64,000 nucleotides of DNA from Larix kaempferi (GCA_027924585.1 BSBM01000150.1:15057001-15121000), one strand, 5' to 3'; shown: positions 10,516 to 21,043, numbered from the stretch's first letter. A program made the numbers and translations. The notes: generated by a model from the letters alone, not told the origin.

Positions 10516-10700
10516 CATACGCGGACACCGAAAAATGAACTCGAAAATTGAGAATTTCGAGCTGTTAATGGCTAAAAAATGGGCCAAGATCTAGAACAGC
10601 AATGGATCTGCTGTCTAGGGTGGCAGATCTATGAATTAAACTACCTAATACTATCAAAAACTAAGATCTAAAGCAAAAGTGAGATGTAAAGATTCGAAAA

Positions 10701-10715
10701 CCAGCGGAGTCGCCA
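10701..10715 (-). other. I primer binding site (tRNA-Arg type)
   Basis: On the minus strand TGGCGACTCCGCTGG starts five bases inside the 5' LTR. The first ten bases are complementary to the 3' end of plant tRNA-Arg (GGAGTCGCCA), the primer described for Tat/Ogre-type elements. Confidence 0.8.
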
Positions 10716-10720
10716 AAAAC

Positions 10721-11426
10721 TGTTGGCTTGGTTTTGCAACCAAGCTTAGTGCTATGGGCACCTGCTAACTAGTAGCAGCAGTCTCAATATTAAACAAAAA
10801 ACAATAAACTAAATCTAAACTAAACTAAACTAGCATGTGCATTTTTGAATTAAAAAACAAGAACAAGAAACATAAGGAATAATTTTTGTATTGAAAATGG
10901 GGGCAAGCAAGTGCTTGCAATAACAATACCTCCAAGTGATGAAGGTTGTTGAGTAGCTCCAATGGTGAGCAGCTCCAATCTCCAATGGGTCCTTTCTCCA
11001 AGGTTGCTACAATGGCCAAAAACTCAAGGGAGATTTTGGCAGCATGAGGATAGGAATATGGATGGATGTGAAATGAGGAGCCCCTACCACCTTTTTATAG
11101 GTTTTGGTGGTGAGGAATACCATTTGTGGTTTTGTGGAAACCAATGGTATTGACCAACATGGTTTAGGTACTTTTCCCTCCTTTTTCCTTTTTTGAATAA
11201 AATTAATATTTTTATTCCCTTTTTAATATTTTTGGGAATTTTGGACCCTTTTTGAGGGTTTTTTTATGCTTTTTTAGGAAAAATAATCTTTTGGAGTGGG
11301 AAAAGGGGTGTACTAAGGTCTTTTGGTGACCTTTTGTTGGCTTTAGAGGCTCAGATAGTGGAAAAGTGGACAAATGGGTCATGTGAATAAGGAAATGAGC
11401 TAGTGAGCACTTTTTAGGTGTTAATA
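10721..11426 (-). repeat. I 5' LTR
   Basis: 706 bp, about 99 percent identical to 1298-2004. On the minus strand it starts TATTAACACC and ends CCAACA. A TATA-like box on the minus strand is at 11092-11099. The GTGGC target duplication follows directly at 11427-11431. Confidence 0.92.
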
Positions 11427-11431
11427 GTGGC

Positions 11432-11957
11432 TCTCTTTTAATGCTCTGCACCAATGTGTCTTCTGCACCAGAATGCATTCGATCCAGTATTTTCTTCACT
11501 TGAATTTTACTTCAATTCTTCACACAAATTTTTTTTCATGGCTCTTTTCTATCCGACAACTCATTTAAATTTATTTTGATGGAGACTCACTTTCAGCAGA
11601 CGTACATTCCAAATGATAGCATCTAGGGTTTCATGGGCAGTCTTTGCAACCCATATTCTTTACCGATCAACCACGGATCTGCTCTTCATGCCGCCTTCCA
11701 GAGCGGCTTTCCTCTAAGTGATGGCGGTATTTGTTCTAAGATTTTCAATAATCTCAAATATGTTTAGATCTGCAAACCACACAAACCTTCACGAGACAAC
11801 TCCTTCTTTCCATGCAAACCAGATCTGAATTCACAACAAATCTCATGCGGCCACAACCAGATCTAGTCAGATCTACCATTCTAGGGCCTTCTCCTATCGG
11901 TCCGCTCAACTCTGCACATACTTTACAATTCCATGAGCACAACAACGCCAAACCATG
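11432..11957 (-). other. C1 internal non-coding sequence, upstream half (leader)
   Basis: Leader-like sequence following the C1 primer site on the minus strand, with several AGATCT motifs and no usable ORF. It joins to 1292 once I is removed. Confidence 0.5.
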
Positions 11958-11969
11958 GATCTGATACCA
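11958..11969 (-). other. C1 primer binding site (initiator tRNA-Met type)
   Basis: TGGTATCAGATC on the minus strand, two bases inside the 5' LTR. The canonical site is TGGTATCAGAGC. Confidence 0.8.
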
Positions 11970-11971
11970 CT

Positions 11972-12300
11972 TGTTAGGTTTATACGAGCATACATATTTA
12001 ACTTGCGAGAGAAATAAACAGAAATAACAAGCATACAATAGAGACACGGGATATACCCTGGAAACCCCATACGGGGAAAACCAGCACCCAATGAAGATCT
12101 TTATTACATGGCCAAACCGGCCATCCGGGCCAAGTGAGCTCACTTGCTCACCTCCAGGCCACTTTACAATGGAGCCTCCTCAAGCCTTTTATAGGCTTTA
12201 TTACATGCAATACCTTGGGCTACAACAAACCATGTGCCCAAAAGCATGTGCTAGACCTAACCAACTTTGACTCATTCCCGAGTCAAGGTTAACCCTAACA
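11972..12300 (-). repeat. C1 5' LTR
   Basis: 329 bp, TGTTAGGGTT...ACCTAACA on the minus strand, with a TATAAAA box at 12187-12193 (minus strand). It is followed on the right by the TCTTA target duplication (12301-12305). Confidence 0.8.
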
Positions 12301-12545
12301 TCTTAAACCAATCCACTTTCTCTGGGAGAAAGTCCTTTGTCTCGGCTGAAAATTGATTGGCCGTAGTGGTGGTAGACGCTTCCGAGATGAAGTAGGATCA
12401 ATGGTGCATGTCATCCCAAGGGTAGTCAGGTGTGGTGAGCACCTCGAGGATCTCTTCATCGCTATGAAAGAACTGTGCTATCAAATCAGTGGAAGGGAGG
12501 CAAGATGATGGGGGTGGAGGGGGTTCACTGTGTATGGAAATCATG
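12301..12545 (-). pseudogene. O pol, N-terminal segment (continues at 274)
   Basis: The minus-strand translation is acidic and Pro-rich, then contains DYPWDDMHH and ends DFLPEKVDWFK at the C1 insertion. The PWDDMHH motif is typical of the Tat-type pol start. A TGA stop directly follows the motif. The Lys codon at the end runs in frame into Asn-Pro-Ile-Pro at 274-263 when C1 and one TCTTA copy are removed. Confidence 0.82.
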
Positions 12546-13555
12546 TAAATAGTGTTAATCTCTCCTGAGGAGGAGGATATAGGGGGATGAATCTCCTCGA
12601 TAGTGGTGATGGATGTTTCGAGAGAAGACTAGTTCAACTCATGGAGAACCAATCTGTACTCGGGAAGATCTGGGCAGTGATGTGATTAATGCCCATACAT
12701 TCCACATATTGCGCAGGCGTGGTTGGTGCATAATGACTTGTTGCGCTTGTGAGGGGTGGGATTGAGTTCAACCACAAAAATGTTAGAATCATCATCTAAG
12801 GTCTTCATGTGCTCTTGAAGTTTGGTAATTGTGGACAGTTATGGGTGGCGTGGCCCAAGTCATCACATAAAGAGCACTTTGGTGGTGTGTGAAAAGGAGG
12901 TTGAAGCGTCACGAGTTTCTTTGCAGCTTGAGGGGCAATGTACATTTGTGGGCCTCTTCCTCCAGTGGTTCTGGGTGGTGGGGGGGCAAGGTTGTATGTG
13001 GAGGTGGTCGCAACACCGGGGGGTGGGAGGTTAGGGGTGTTTTCCACACCCGGGGGTGGGCGGTTAGAGGTTTTTTCCACACCGGGGGGGTGGGCGGTTA
13101 GAGGTGTTGATCGGTTGGACTGGTTGGAGAATGACATGCGGTGTCGGGGGGGGAGTAGGAGTAGGTAGGTACCATACAAGTATTCCTAGTGTCAACCCAG
13201 GGAGATTCAGCATAGCCATGACTGGGGAACTCACGACTCCTAAGGGTGGGAACATGAAGGGGATAGTGTGAATGGGTGTTGCTCCAACATGACTAGGTGT
13301 CGGTGGTGGCTGCGAAAACAAAGGTGGTTGTGGGTTAGGCACCGTTTGTTTGGATGAAATGGTGCACAAGTCAGATATATCCACTGCTGGCTTAGGGGGT
13401 GGAATGGACCTAAAGGTAGATGTCATGGGGGTCTCAGAGTAAATTCCGGGTCCAACGGTGGACACCAAAGAAGTGGGTGCACCAAGAACAGGTTGTTCAA
13501 CCATGGGGAGAACATTTTATGATGCAGCGGGGGCATTTGGGTCATATTACGTGAG
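12546..13555 (-). pseudogene. O post-protease proline-rich linker with two zinc knuckles
   Basis: Counterpart of the same region in I. Pro-rich sequence (13064-13504 and, after a frameshift near a run of G/C at about 13085-13100, 12805-13179) contains the knuckle CSLCDDLGHATHNC. A second knuckle follows at about 12690-12725, interrupted by a stop at the position where I has Tyr. Short PPPGVE-type peptide repeats (13010-13110) are encoded here. Confidence 0.72.
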
Positions 13556-13732
13556 CTAGTCAATTTTAACCACCCATCCCTCATGGGGTAACATCATAAT
13601 GCATAATACTGAGGAGGCAACAACCTTCATAGTGTACATATAACTCCGTCTGAGCAGGAGGTTGTAATCAAGTTGGGCATTGATGACCTCAATTTCAATG
13701 AGGATAGTTTTCCCAGCTAACTGGACTGGAAC
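13556..13732 (-). pseudogene. O aspartic protease, C-terminal half
   Basis: Encodes PVQLAGKTILIEIEVINAQL, then DYNLLLRRSYMYTMKVVASS, matching the second half of the I protease. The N-terminal half is at 16083-16527, the two being separated by V. Confidence 0.8.
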
Positions 13733-13958
13733 TGTTGAGGGAGCCAATAGGCTTCCTATGTTATCATTATATTAATGAATATACTAATTAAGGATGTAAA
13801 GCATGAGAAGTTGGAGCGGGTGTAACTACTCCAACTTCTCTCTCTTTATGTATAAATAACTAGTTCAAGATGAATAAAGACGGTTGAATGCATTCGATCC
13901 AATACTTTGTCTTGGTTATTCTTCTGTGTATAATGATGATATATGCTTGAATACAACA
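13733..13958 (+). repeat. V 5' LTR
   Basis: 226 bp, TGTTGAGGGA...ATACAACA, with a TATAAATA box at 13851-13858. It is followed after two bases by the primer site. Only one copy is in the window, so the boundary rests on the TG...CA ends and the primer site. Confidence 0.7.
13805..13858 (+). promoter_or_regulatory. Perfect 12 bp inverted repeat upstream of the V TATA box
   Basis: GAGAAGTTGGAG (13805-13816) and its exact complement CTCCAACTTCTC (13829-13840) flank a 12-base spacer. TATAAATA follows 10 bases later. A regulatory-protein site or cruciform is possible; function is inference. Confidence 0.6.
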
Positions 13959-13960
13959 TC

Positions 13961-13974
13961 TGGCGCCATTGCCG
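13961..13974 (+). other. V primer binding site (tRNA-Asp type)
   Basis: TGGCGCCATTGCCG, two bases after the LTR. It differs by one base from the complement of the plant tRNA-Asp 3' end (TGGCGCCGTTGCCG). Confidence 0.75.
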
Positions 13975-15599
13975 TTATCTTTTGGCTGGGTGACAGCAGC
14001 AGCAAAGGAGGAGCGGTACGAACCTTTGAGGTAGAAAGGAACCTGCAAAAAAAAGATTAAAGATCGTTAGCGTGCTCAATAATTGATGGCTCAAACCAGG
14101 AAGATACCTGCGTGCCGTGGAAAGCAACCTGCAAGAAACTATTAAAAGACTACCCGTGTACTGCTAGAGAAATATTTTGCGAAAACAAAGATACTATTTT
14201 TGCATGCAAGTCGTCTAATGGTTAGCCGCGTCTCCTTCAAAAATGTATTCATAGTCAACGCTCGATGGACTGTAACAACAATGGAGCAGTTAAGTTAAGT
14301 ATATTATACATCTATCGATAGCTAAATGGCCTTGAGATGAGTGATCGATTGCTGGAAGAATTTTGAATGTGTTATTTCTATTATTATTATTTATTATGCA
14401 ATCGGTTCTGCGTCGACAAAGTTTCACGCTTTGAAATTCAAGTGATGAACCTGTCACTTTGTTTTCGTTGAGGACTGACCGCGTTGCAAAGAAGATGAGA
14501 CTGTTTGCATAGAATGGTCAACCAAGAAAAATATAGAGTGGATGGAACCTGGAGAGTAATTCTCACCAATGGAAGAATAATGGATGCCGACCAAAAATAT
14601 TCCCGAGCGGCATATCTGCACCATCGACTACCTGCTCGAATTCCCTCAAGAAAAATCTATTACCAGCCGACTGGTTTCGTGATTGAAGGGAACTTTGCGA
14701 AAGGACACATAGACTGTTGTGCCAGTGCATGGAAGACTGGTGGGTGATGGAGAAGAATCATCCATGGTTTATGCTGCTATTTGCTTCCATATGTCAGTTG
14801 ATACATTGGTGAAATATTAAGCATTCACAGAAACATCATGGAAAATTACGACAGAGATAAACTGTAAGTTGCTGCCTCGCGTAAAGATCAAAAGGATAAC
14901 ATTTCTCATTCTTTTAATGTTCATGTACCCTCTTTACAAATAAAATATATGCTAAATAATAAAAGAGTAAGTGGCTGCTGCTGACGAAGAAGAAAACAAT
15001 AGTTATGCTTTGTTGAAAATATAGTCATTGCCAATAGTCGTGGCATCTTTCTCTCCCTGCGACTATGCTTGGCTTCAAGTGAATACATATATGCTAAGGC
15101 GACTTTCGAGCAACGTCTACTCGTCAGCCATAGCTGCATATATCCGAGGCCTTGTCGACTGCCTTCTCCATCGATATCGTATTAAGTCCTCTCCATCGAG
15201 TACTATCTCATCGCCAACCAAGTATTAAGTGCAGTAAATTCAGTGGACCAGAGGTTCGACCACACGTCCATCGACTGGAATTTTTTCAGATGATTCTACC
15301 TACACACATTCATAAGATGGTTATTGCCAGTGCTTTTAAAGCAATTGTTATAACACTGTGTTTTAAGATGGACATCCGTGAGTTTTAAAGCACGCAGCTC
15401 GACGACCAAGAATTGTTTGCCTCCATCGATTGCTAGTATGTGCAGCCTTCATGTGTGACCTGACTATCATTTATATCATAGTTTACCGACTACCGACTGG
15501 TGGAGACTATTTAATGATGGAGATTTCGGACTGTTACCGTTAGTTAACACTTTGTTGCCCAATATTTCAACATTTTCCATTCTCAAACGCAGAATGCCA
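13975..15599 (+). other. V internal sequence, unrecognised
   Basis: No retrotransposon protein could be recognised on either strand. The longest plus-strand ORF, 80 codons at 14505-14747, ends in a Cys/Trp-containing tail without a known motif. Confidence 0.4.
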
Positions 15600-16080
15600 C
15601 ATAATGTCAAATGAGGTCAATATTGTATCGCCCCTCACTTTGGTCAGCATGCCAAAGAGTTTAGTCGGCCGACAAGTTATTTTTGTAAGTCGAAGCAAAA
15701 ATTGGTCAATGATCATCGGGTCACTTTATTTTAAAAAAAATGGTCGAAGTTTGACATGGTCAGGTCACTATCATATTTAAAATATAGTTGAAGCTATTTG
15801 GTCGACTCTTCATTATAGTCGATATAATGCGGTCGATAGAATTGTATTGTTTTGGTCAGTTGTAAATGGTCGGTACTAAAAGTGGTTGAAACTCAAAATA
15901 GTCGGGTCATTGGTCGATATTGTAAGTGGTCGAGTCTTTTAATGAGGTCAATGTTAAATATGGTCGAAAGCCGACCTTTTTGTATTATAATTTTGTAATT
16001 CAGTCGGTCTCTAGCTGACTTAATAAGTCATGTCGAGTGAAGTAATTCATGTCGAGTCAAGTCGAGTCGATTCAATTCGT
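15600..16080 (+). repeat. GTCGA/GTCGG-rich segment at the end of V
   Basis: More than 20 occurrences of GTCGA, GTCGG or GGTCA in under 500 bases of otherwise AT-rich DNA, irregularly spaced. It ends in a short direct repeat of GTCGAGT near 16032-16072. No coding frame. Confidence 0.5.
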
Positions 16081-16082
16081 TA

Positions 16083-16527
16083 CGTTGGCCAAGAAGCCTT
16101 GAGGTTGAGCAGAGCGGCCATTGTAATCTCGTAGGGCAGTCGTGGATGGATGTAATGTAGGTGATCCAAGATTCTTCCACACAAATGTAGACATGACACA
16201 TGTGGAGGCACCTTCATTGATGATGCATCGATGGATAACAAGATTCTGGATGGACACATAAACTTGGAATGCTAATGTAGAAGGCATGTGTGGTTCGGAT
16301 TGATCCAAATCAAATGCCATCATCCGTGAGTTGGAAGGGTCTATCACCCCAATAGTGGATAACAATGTCTTGCATTGTGCAGGACAATTTTTCAAAACCT
16401 CGAGGGTTGACATGGTAGCAGGGGACTGGGCTAAGTCATCCACGATATTGTAATTGGGGGAAGCACGTGCGTTGGGGTTGTTCATTAATGCATTGTAATG
16501 GGAAGCAGAGAGCTTTAGGGGCCCCAT
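16083..16527 (-). pseudogene. O aspartic protease, N-terminal half
   Basis: Contains HRCIINEGASTCVMSTFVWK, with N-E-G-A where I has D-E-G-A, so the catalytic Asp is lost here. It ends AQPQGFLANV at the V junction. Relative to the upstream gag-knuckle frame this half is shifted by one (at about 16480-16500). Confidence 0.78.
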
Positions 16528-17167
16528 CGCACGGTGTTAGGGGTATGTGTAACGAATGATTGGTGGGAAGAGCGTTAGTGGCCTTTTCAGCGGGAATGGT
16601 TTCAGAGGTGGAACCATACTGATTGCGCCAGGTTTGGAGGTTGATGTCTGTCGATGACATCATGAGGATGTGATGGGTACCCGAGTCTATGGGTTGACTG
16701 GTATGTGCAGCATATGTGATCTGTTGTTGTGGTGCCGTGGGTCCTTGAGGGGGAGCCAATGGTTGGGTGTTCACCACTCCTTGCATGGGAAAGGGATTCT
16801 GTAACACCATAGGTTGTGTCTGAGGTGGCGGGGGTTTAGGAGGTGCCAGCGGAGCAACATGTCCTTGGCGTTGGGCGTCATCAGTCCAAAGTTTGCGAGT
16901 GCGCTCCAAATGGGGATAGGTGTGCGTGTAATGGCCATGGACCCCGCATATAGGACACATGTGGTTTGTTTGTAAATTGGGGTTCTTCCCTTGACGAGGT
17001 GTTCTGTCAGGGTTTTGATTGGTTGGGGTGGCGTTTTTATTATTTGGGGGGTTGGGTTGTTGACCGCCTTGGTCTTGGGGTTGGTTGTTCCTGCGGTTAC
17101 GTCCTCTTCCCTGGTTTTGTTGGCCTTGCTGGTTTCATTGAGCAGGATGATTTTGTTGTTGGTTTTG
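16528..17167 (-). pseudogene. O gag C-terminal part with zinc knuckle
   Basis: Asn/Gln-rich and GRGRNRR sequence, then CPICGVHGHYTHTY, a zinc knuckle whose last Cys is Tyr (I keeps Cys), then a linker to the protease. Stops occur at the start of the segment. Confidence 0.72.
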
Positions 17168-18813
17168 TTAGGCATAAACTTGCCCTTGGGGATTGGGAGG
17201 ATTCTGTGGTTGAGCAGGTGCTAGGGCTGCCTGCTGAGCATAGTAAGCGTGAGGGGCTTGGGGTTGAGTAGGTGCTGGTGTGGCCTGCGGTGTATAGTAC
17301 ACCGGAGGGGCTTGTTGTTGTGCAAGTGCTTCCTGTGGGGGATAATAAGTAGGAGAAGCTTGGGGTTGGGTGTGCGCGGGTGTAGCCTGTTGATGGTAAT
17401 AGGCGGTGGGTACTACAAGAGGGTTGTAGGATGGTGGTGTATGACCATAACATTGCGGTGGACATGAAGGTCCATGGATATGAGGAGCTCGGGCCATGGG
17501 AGCATAAGATGTTGTTGCTCTTGAGTGGGTCGTGGCATGCGAAAGTTCGGGGCCACTGGTAGGGGGCATAAAAATATAGGGTTGATTGTGAGATGCAACA
17601 TGTCCGATGATGCCGTCGACAGCGTGGGATGCCCCCGATGCATCGCTCCTAGAGGATTCACTGCGGGGAGCATTAGGTAAGATGGAATACAGGTAGCCGG
17701 ATTGAGCATAAATGAGGTCGAACTGCTAGGCTTTCAGGATGGCCTCCTCGGATTGATGCCATTCATATGCCACATCCTTAGTAATAGATGGTATCAGAGA
17801 CTTTAGGAACCAATCTAAGAAAATGCGGTCGTCCAATTTGATCTTGCACAAACTGCATCGTTTGCTCCATTTGTGGATATGGTCTGTGATATGGGTGGCT
17901 GTGGTTTGTCTACAAGATAGTAGGATCTCGACACCAGCGTTGTAATGAACTGGTAACTGGAAGAACTGCAGGAAAGTTGAAGCGAGGGACATGAATGTGA
18001 AATGGGTCCCATGTGGCTGGTCAATGTACCACTTGGTTACAGTGCCAGTGAAGGTTCGTTGTAATAACCGTAAGAGGATAGAGTCATCCACAATGGAGTT
18101 AGAGGAACACCAAAGGTGGAAGGACATGATGTGGTTTTGGGGGTCCTGCCCTCCCTTCCCTTCAAACTTAGGTATGTCCAATGGGAGCTTTGTGGGCATG
18201 GGAGGCCATGTGGGGTCATGTCGAATTGGATCGTTGGTCAATCTGGCCAGGTCAGGGAGGTTGAGGCTAGCCATGAATGTTAAGCTAGCAGAAGGATGCG
18301 ATGTGAACGCAGGGGCATATGTGCTAGTGGTAGCGGTAATGGTGGGGCCATTTCCCCCAATGTGTGGAGAAACGATGTGAGTCATGATGGGGATCGTGGG
18401 ACCTCTAGTCAAAGATGTAGGCATCGTGTAGGAAGGGCCTGCGCCGCCGAGTATGGAATGGATCATCAACAGGACTGTAGTTGGAGTAGATCCACTAACC
18501 GTAGGGATGGCCGTAACGACATGAATGTTAGGAGTAGGTCCTAAATATGGTATGATGGGGATAGATGCTGAGGTGGTAGCTGGGTTGGTGGTGGATCCAC
18601 CACCAACCATCCCGCCAAAAAAGGGGGTGGGATTTGCGCCATCCATGGGTATAGACGGAGCTGTGTATATGGGGTTCTCTGATTCCGAATCAGATGTGAA
18701 ATAAGGGGCGTCGGGATTTGGTGGCGGTGCTCTACGCCTATGGCGAGTGGTGTCAAGTGAATTGTGCTGCAAGGACTGTCCCCGTGGGAGCCGAGAATTT
18801 CTCGGAGACTCAA
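17168..18813 (-). pseudogene. O gag, capsid-type Gag core
   Basis: One frame from about 18813 to 17168 with a single TAG (about 17726). It contains LARLTNDPIRHDPTWPPMP, FEGKGGQDPQNHIMSFHLW, LLQRTFTGTVTKWYIDQP and FLQFFQLPVHYNAG, the same Gag core as in I. It keeps Gln and Trp where I has stops. The C-terminal quarter has tandem Tyr/Gln/Pro repeats of the type AYYxxQxAxAPxQPQ (17180-17400). The start codon is unclear: a Met lies at 18772, but the frame is open further upstream, as in I. Confidence 0.82.
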
Positions 18814-19149
18814 TGGTGACAATGGAAATAAAATGAATGGGTTGTGGTGAGTGAAAAGCTCAAAAATACTGATGCAACTGTGTGTGCAAAAGGAGAGCGC
18901 AAAAAATATGGCACTCAGGCCAACAACAAGCTCAAAATGCTTGCTGTAACAGTTGTGCTACAACAAGCAAAGCGACAAGAAAAGTGGTCAAAATACCAAC
19001 AAGAAAGGCTCCTAAAAAAGAAAAAAGGTATACTCGCTAATCCAAGGGGGGGTATAGGAGCATGCAAACACCTAACTAAAAGATCTAGAATCTCACCCAA
19101 ATCGTATCGTTTGCAGGGTGATGAAATCCGCAGTCAGGCGATACGAAAT

Positions 19150-19590
19150 GGAGAATCGAGTAGGTGGGGGATATCCCTCTACCAAGAGGGATCCCGGGTA
19201 AAAGATCCCTAGGAGAATGACAACTAGGCTACTCTGTGCATGGCACGCCCATAAAAGCAATCGTTGTGTCAGTCCTTTGGTCACTACACCCCAAATATGG
19301 AAGTGCAACGAGGACAATGAGTAGGTGTCCTTCAGAACTAAGTGGAGTGCGGCATTCCACATAGTCCTCCGGAACCAGTCTCACGACTTTCCCTCCTAGG
19401 GGAGAGGCCTTTTTTGACAAATCATTCTATAACCGTACCAACAAATAGTAGGGGATTTTGGTACCATAATGGACAACTTCTATGTCTCAAGTGTAAGTGA
19501 CGAAGGGGTGTTATTTGGATTCTTATCCCCAACGTCCAACCTAACTACAAGATTCTTTTGTGTTCCCCAAATGGGGTTAAGTGTTGGTTG
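19150..19590 (-). other. O conserved leader block shared with I
   Basis: Counterpart of 9310-9735 (see there): identical islands within a roughly 70 percent similar, non-coding leader segment. Confidence 0.65.
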
Positions 19591-19889
19591 AGTTAGGTAA
19601 ATTTTAAGGCTCACTTGAGTTAATGTGACAAAGTGTGTGCATAAAATGTATACCCAATGAATGTGGCAAGTAGCAAAAAATGTAAATGCTGAAATTTAAA
19701 TGCTGGAATTTAAATGCTGGGATTTAACTGTTGGGATTTAATTGCTATGTAAAATTTTGTTTAACTGTTGAAATTTAAAGGCTGAAATTTGAAATTTTTG
19801 AAGATGGAACATCAAGTAAATAATAGAAAAAGACAGCAAGCAACAAGGGGTGCAGGAAAAAAGTAGAAAAAATTAGGGAAAATAGGGGT
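19591..19889 (-). other. O leader, AT-rich segment
   Basis: AT-rich, with a repeated AATTTAAATGCTG motif (19680-19800). No coding signal. Confidence 0.4.
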
Positions 19890-20860
19890 TTCCGAGCGCG
19901 GATGTGGGGCTGCATTTCGTGCTTTGGGCCACGCTTGTGGGGCAGACAACCAAGCTTCAAGCCGTGAGTAAGGGCTGCGAATCTGTGGTGCAGGCCACGG
20001 GTTGGGGCTTTAGAATTGTGTTGCAGGCCGCGACGCTTGACTGTGGACCTGCGTTGCAGGCCGCGGTTGTGGTCTCGGGAGTCGAGCTATGGGCCGTGGT
20101 TTAGGGCACGTGTCACATGTTGTGGGCCGCGAGGAACGGGCGGGAAACCTTGCGTTGTTGGCTATGGAGGGGGGTGGGGTAGCCTTGCGCTGCAGGCCGC
20201 AAAGGGGGGTAGGGAAGATTTGCACTGCGGGCCGCAGAGGGGGGCGGGACAACATTGTGCTGCGGAGGGGGGTGGGAAGATTTGCGTTGCAGGCTGGGGA
20301 AACTATGTGTTGCAGGCCACAGAGGGGAAACTTTGTGCTACGGGCCACAGAGGGGTGGGGCAGCCTTGCGCTGCGGGCCGCGGAGGGGGGCGGGGAGTTG
20401 GCGGGCGACTGTGGCTGGGGTCGTGGGGAGGGGGTCGACAACAATGACGGGGGGTGCAATTGTGTGGGCCGTGGTGGATGGGCGGGTGCACTAGCGGTGC
20501 GGGCCGCGGGAAAAGGGCGAGGGGTCTCCCGCTGTGGGCCATAGGGAGGGTCCCGAAGATAGTGGCGGGGGCGTAGCGACAGCGGTGGGGAGCTGCGGCC
20601 GCGGGGGGGTGGCAGGGGTGCTAGGGTGGGGGTTGCAAGAAGGGGGCCAGAAGGTGTGGCTAAAGGCACGGGAAGTAGGCCGAAGGCCGAGATTTAGTCC
20701 GTGGGTTGGGGCTGGACAGCCGTGCTGCGAGGCTGGACAGCTACGCTTCGGACCGCGGCTGTGGGATTGGACAACCGCGCTTCGAGTCGTGGTTGTGGGG
20801 CTGGAAATCCAAGCTACAGGCCATGGCTGGGTGGCCGAAACCTGCACTTTGAGGCGAGAA
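19890..20860 (-). repeat. O GC-rich degenerate tandem repeats in the leader
   Basis: About 1 kb of GC-rich sequence made of irregular 35-50 bp units around GCTGCGGGCCGCNGAGGGG or GCGTTGCAGGCCGCG. On the sense strand it keeps a Pro/Arg/Ser-rich frame open for 219 codons (20010-20669). Frames are also open on the other strand, as expected for GC-rich repeats, so I do not call a protein. Same position as the GC-rich array of I. Confidence 0.7.
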
Positions 20861-21028
20861 AAACAACCGCAAAAAACGTTAGCCGAAATGGAAAAACTGG
20901 GTTTTTAGGGGGCAACAGAGACAGCTAGGGCCGAATCTAGAAGTACAGGGGATCAAGGGAGAAATAGACCCGCAAATAACAAATTAAATGGAAGATACTA
21001 ACTAAAAACTAAATAACCAAAGGTTCAA

Positions 21029-21043
21029 CCAGGGGAGTCGCCA
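21029..21043 (-). other. O primer binding site (tRNA-Arg type)
   Basis: TGGCGACTCCCCTGG on the minus strand, four bases inside the LTR. It matches the I site with one change. Confidence 0.8.

Larger units (their letters stand above)
1298..11426 (-). mobile_element. Element I: complete gag-protease-only Ty3/Gypsy element without pol
   Basis: It is complete from LTR to LTR, 10129 bp, with the 5 bp target duplication GTGGC at 1293-1297 and 11427-11431. On the minus strand: 5' LTR (10721-11426), tRNA-Arg primer site, GC-repeat leader, conserved leader block, one long gag-protease-zinc-knuckle frame (about 8957 to 4547), a unique 2.5 kb tail with tandem repeats, polypurine tract and 3' LTR (1298-2004). 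No reverse transcriptase, RNase H or integrase is present. The layout fits the TR-GAG class of non-autonomous plant elements. It is closely related to O up to about 5030 (O: about 12525) and unrelated beyond. The LTRs differ by about 5 substitutions and 2 indels, so insertion is recent. Confidence 0.88.
275..12300 (-). mobile_element. Element C1: non-coding LTR-retrotransposon derivative (Copia-like), split by I
   Basis: It is bounded by a 5 bp duplication TCTTA (270-274 and 12301-12305). The 5' LTR is at 11972-12300 with an initiator-Met-type primer site beside it. Without I, the element is about 1.9 kb: one 329 bp LTR, about 1.5 kb of internal sequence (304-1297 and 11432-11957) with no protein I can recognise, a polypurine tract, and a 3' LTR reduced to 15 bases. 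Calling it Copia-like is inference from the short LTR and the adjacent Met primer site. It resembles a TRIM/LARD-type non-autonomous derivative. It interrupts the pol gene of O. Confidence 0.8.
13733..16080 (+). mobile_element. Element V: LTR element fragment inserted in the O protease gene
   Basis: It starts with a clear LTR (13733-13958) and a tRNA-Asp-type primer site, plus strand. No second LTR is visible, and the right junction (about 16080) has only an imperfect counterpart of a 5 bp duplication (GGAAC left, GTTAC right), so the 3' part has probably been lost. Internal sequence shows no known protein; an 80-codon ORF at 14505-14747 has no recognised motif. The insertion is certain in that it splits the O protease between the two halves of an Asn-Val-Pro motif. 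Confidence 0.7.

Noticed and set aside
11472-11500. Shared GAATGCATTCGATCCA segment between C1 (11472) and the V LTR (13887)
   Set aside because: Sixteen identical bases centred on a palindrome, with no extended homology; not enough to claim common origin.
13733-16085. V as a complete element with a target duplication
   Set aside because: No 3' LTR found, and the flanking 5-mers (GGAAC and GTTAC) do not match, so it is reported as a fragment.
20016-20908. Long plus-strand and minus-strand Gly/Arg/Pro-rich ORFs in the O leader
   Set aside because: GC-rich tandem repeats leave several frames open on both strands at once; no domain and no consistent frame, so not called as proteins.
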